From assembly GCF_002564045.1 (NCBI RefSeq), contig NZ_PDJK01000001.1:1284687-1348686 (forward strand): 64,000 nucleotides of DNA. The letters run 5' to 3'. The stretch comes from Amycolatopsis sulphurea (GTDB lineage: Bacteria; Actinomycetota; Actinomycetes; Mycobacteriales; Pseudonocardiaceae). Positions within the stretch are counted from its first letter, which is position 1. Each line of letters begins with the position of its first letter. This document shows, piece by piece, positions 63,363 to 64,000 of this stretch. A program made the translations under genes and the position numbers. The notes below the pieces were generated by a model. It was not told the origin of the DNA and did not search any database. It saw nothing but the letters and a program-made list of their open reading frames with translations.

Positions 63363-63713
63363 CTAAAACGAGGCGACCGACTTCAGGCCGACCGCAGCGA
63401 ACGCCACACCCGACACCGTCTCGCCGTCCTTGTTCTTAAACGAGTACGGCGACATCCGCGGGGCAATCAGCTCAACCACCATGCCCTCCTCGAAACCCTC
63501 ACCCGGGTCCGCGTCCAGCGTGAACCGGACCTCCTCACCCTTCTCACCCCGGACCTTCGCCTTCAGGAACAGCGACACCGCAAACTTCTTCTCACCCGTC
63601 TGCCGGTCCGTCACCTCGAACTCGCGACCCTTCTCGTCCTTCGCGATCTTCACGCCCGGCACCTCCGCAACACGGGCGGTGTAGTTACTCAAGTCGCACG
63701 GAATGTTCCGCAT
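63363..63713 (-). CDS. SCO3933-like AICE regulatory protein
   Basis: This 116-residue protein starts MRNIPCDLSNYTARVAEVPGVKIAKDEKGREFEVTDRQTGEKKFAVSLFLKAKV and ends GVAFAAVGLKSVASF. The beta-rich fold and sequence resemble the conserved SCO3933-type proteins that accompany AICE transfer regions. It reads toward the small genes and diverges from the GntR gene, with CAGACGT repeats between. Confidence 0.78.
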   Translation of the reverse strand: MRNIPCDLSNYTARVAEVPGVKIAKDEKGREFEVTDRQTGEKKFAVSLFLKAKVRGEKGEEVRFTLDADPGEGFEEGMVVELIAPRMSPYSFKNKDGETVSGVAFAAVGLKSVASF

Positions 63714-63763
63714 GGCCTTCTCCTTTGTCGGTGTTCTCGCTTGCTGACACTAACGCTAAACCA

Positions 63764-63832
63764 CAGACGTCAGTGGGTCAACGTCAGACGTTAGATCGTG
63801 TGCGAAGGCAAATCTTCAACCACAGACGTTGG
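63764..63832. promoter_or_regulatory. Three CAGACGTYRG repeats between divergent AICE genes
   Basis: CAGACGTCAG (63764-63773), CAGACGTTAG (63785-63794) and CAGACGTTGG (63823-63832) lie in the divergent region. The first two have their centres 21 bp apart, about two DNA turns. They are likely operators of the GntR/KorSA-type regulator starting at 63857. Confidence 0.68.
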
Positions 63833-63856
63833 TCGTTTGTCATGTAAGATGAGCGC

Positions 63857-64000
63857 ATGACGCGCGACTACCGGCCCGCGTACCAGCGGGTACTAGACGA
63901 CCTTCAAGAGCGCATCGCCGCAGGCGATCTGAAACCTGGCGACATGGTGCCGAGCGAAGGGGAGTTGGCCGAAGAGCACGGGATCTCTCGCGGCTCTGTA
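63857..64000 (+). CDS. GntR-family regulator of the AICE (KorSA-like), cut by window end
   Basis: The 48 visible residues MTRDYRPAYQRVLDDLQERIAAGDLKPGDMVPSEGELAEEHGISRGSV are the start of a GntR winged helix (HTH motif PSEGELAEEHGISRGSV). In pSAM2 the KorSA protein of this family represses its own gene and the transfer/replication activator. The effector domain lies outside the window. Confidence 0.88.
   Translation, partial: MTRDYRPAYQRVLDDLQERIAAGDLKPGDMVPSEGELAEEHGISRGSV

Overview
The window is chromosomal DNA from a high-GC actinomycete, most likely a Pseudonocardiaceae such as Amycolatopsis. The evidence is the GC-rich third positions, the gcvH-garA-ftsR order, a Zur-type set of zinc-free ribosomal proteins with an Mrf homologue, a DasR-type chitobiose locus, IdeR-type iron boxes, a propane monooxygenase cluster and a pSAM2-like integrated element. 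Genus is an inference; no rRNA is present.

Layout. 1-7.7 kb: a dipeptidase cut by the window edge, a deletion scar joining remnants of a LysR gene and sdhB, an ABC exporter with an orphan histidine kinase, and a fatty-acyl-CoA ligase. 7.7-13.5 kb: a chitobiose/GlcNAc-type ABC importer with a GH3 hexosaminidase behind two DasR-like operators. It is bracketed by 157-bp direct repeats, gene-tail copies and a broken MmyB-type regulator. 13.5-18.8 kb: the conserved pgsA-gcvH-garA-ftsR-BFN-MerR block, interrupted by a TetR gene. 18.8-20.2 kb: gene-poor repeats. 20.2-26.5 kb: a lipoprotein, acyl-CoA synthetase, dienoyl-CoA isomerase-like protein, hydrolase and a fused sirohaem/cobalamin enzyme. 26.6-30.4 kb: zinc-starvation ribosome island (rpsR-rpsN-rpmG-rpmB diverging from mrf-rpmE-rpmF-cobW). 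30.5-32.9 kb: two transporters. 32.9-44.9 kb: propane-monooxygenase-type operon prmABCD with amidohydrolase, DUF59 protein, alcohol dehydrogenase and a dedicated GroEL, facing an AcoR/MimR-type activator, with matching TGTCTCA inverted repeats. 45-50.2 kb: iron-siderophore uptake genes with iron boxes. 50.3-54.6 kb: ECF sigma factor, F420-type oxidoreductase, ABC-F protein and PaaX regulator. 54.7 kb to the end: an actinomycete integrative and conjugative element (AICE) in tRNA-Pro(GGG): int, xis, repSA-like, spd-like, traSA-like, many small genes and a GntR regulator cut by the window end.

The most unusual feature is a dispersed repeat family. A 47-bp near-perfect palindrome built from GTGAAGGGGCCCTTCAC units occurs eight times complete and twice as a half. 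Some copies stand alone between genes. Others sit inside roughly 140-270-bp elements with terminal inverted repeats (AGGGTCCCGGCAAAGTCGGT type) and flanking direct repeats, which look like non-autonomous mobile elements. One copy lies in frame inside a DMT transporter gene, adding exactly 60 codons.

The AICE tail (61.5-62.9 kb) shows several apparent frameshifts in otherwise coherent small genes. These are either decay or sequence errors. Long open frames antisense to real genes are frequent because of the GC content and were left out.
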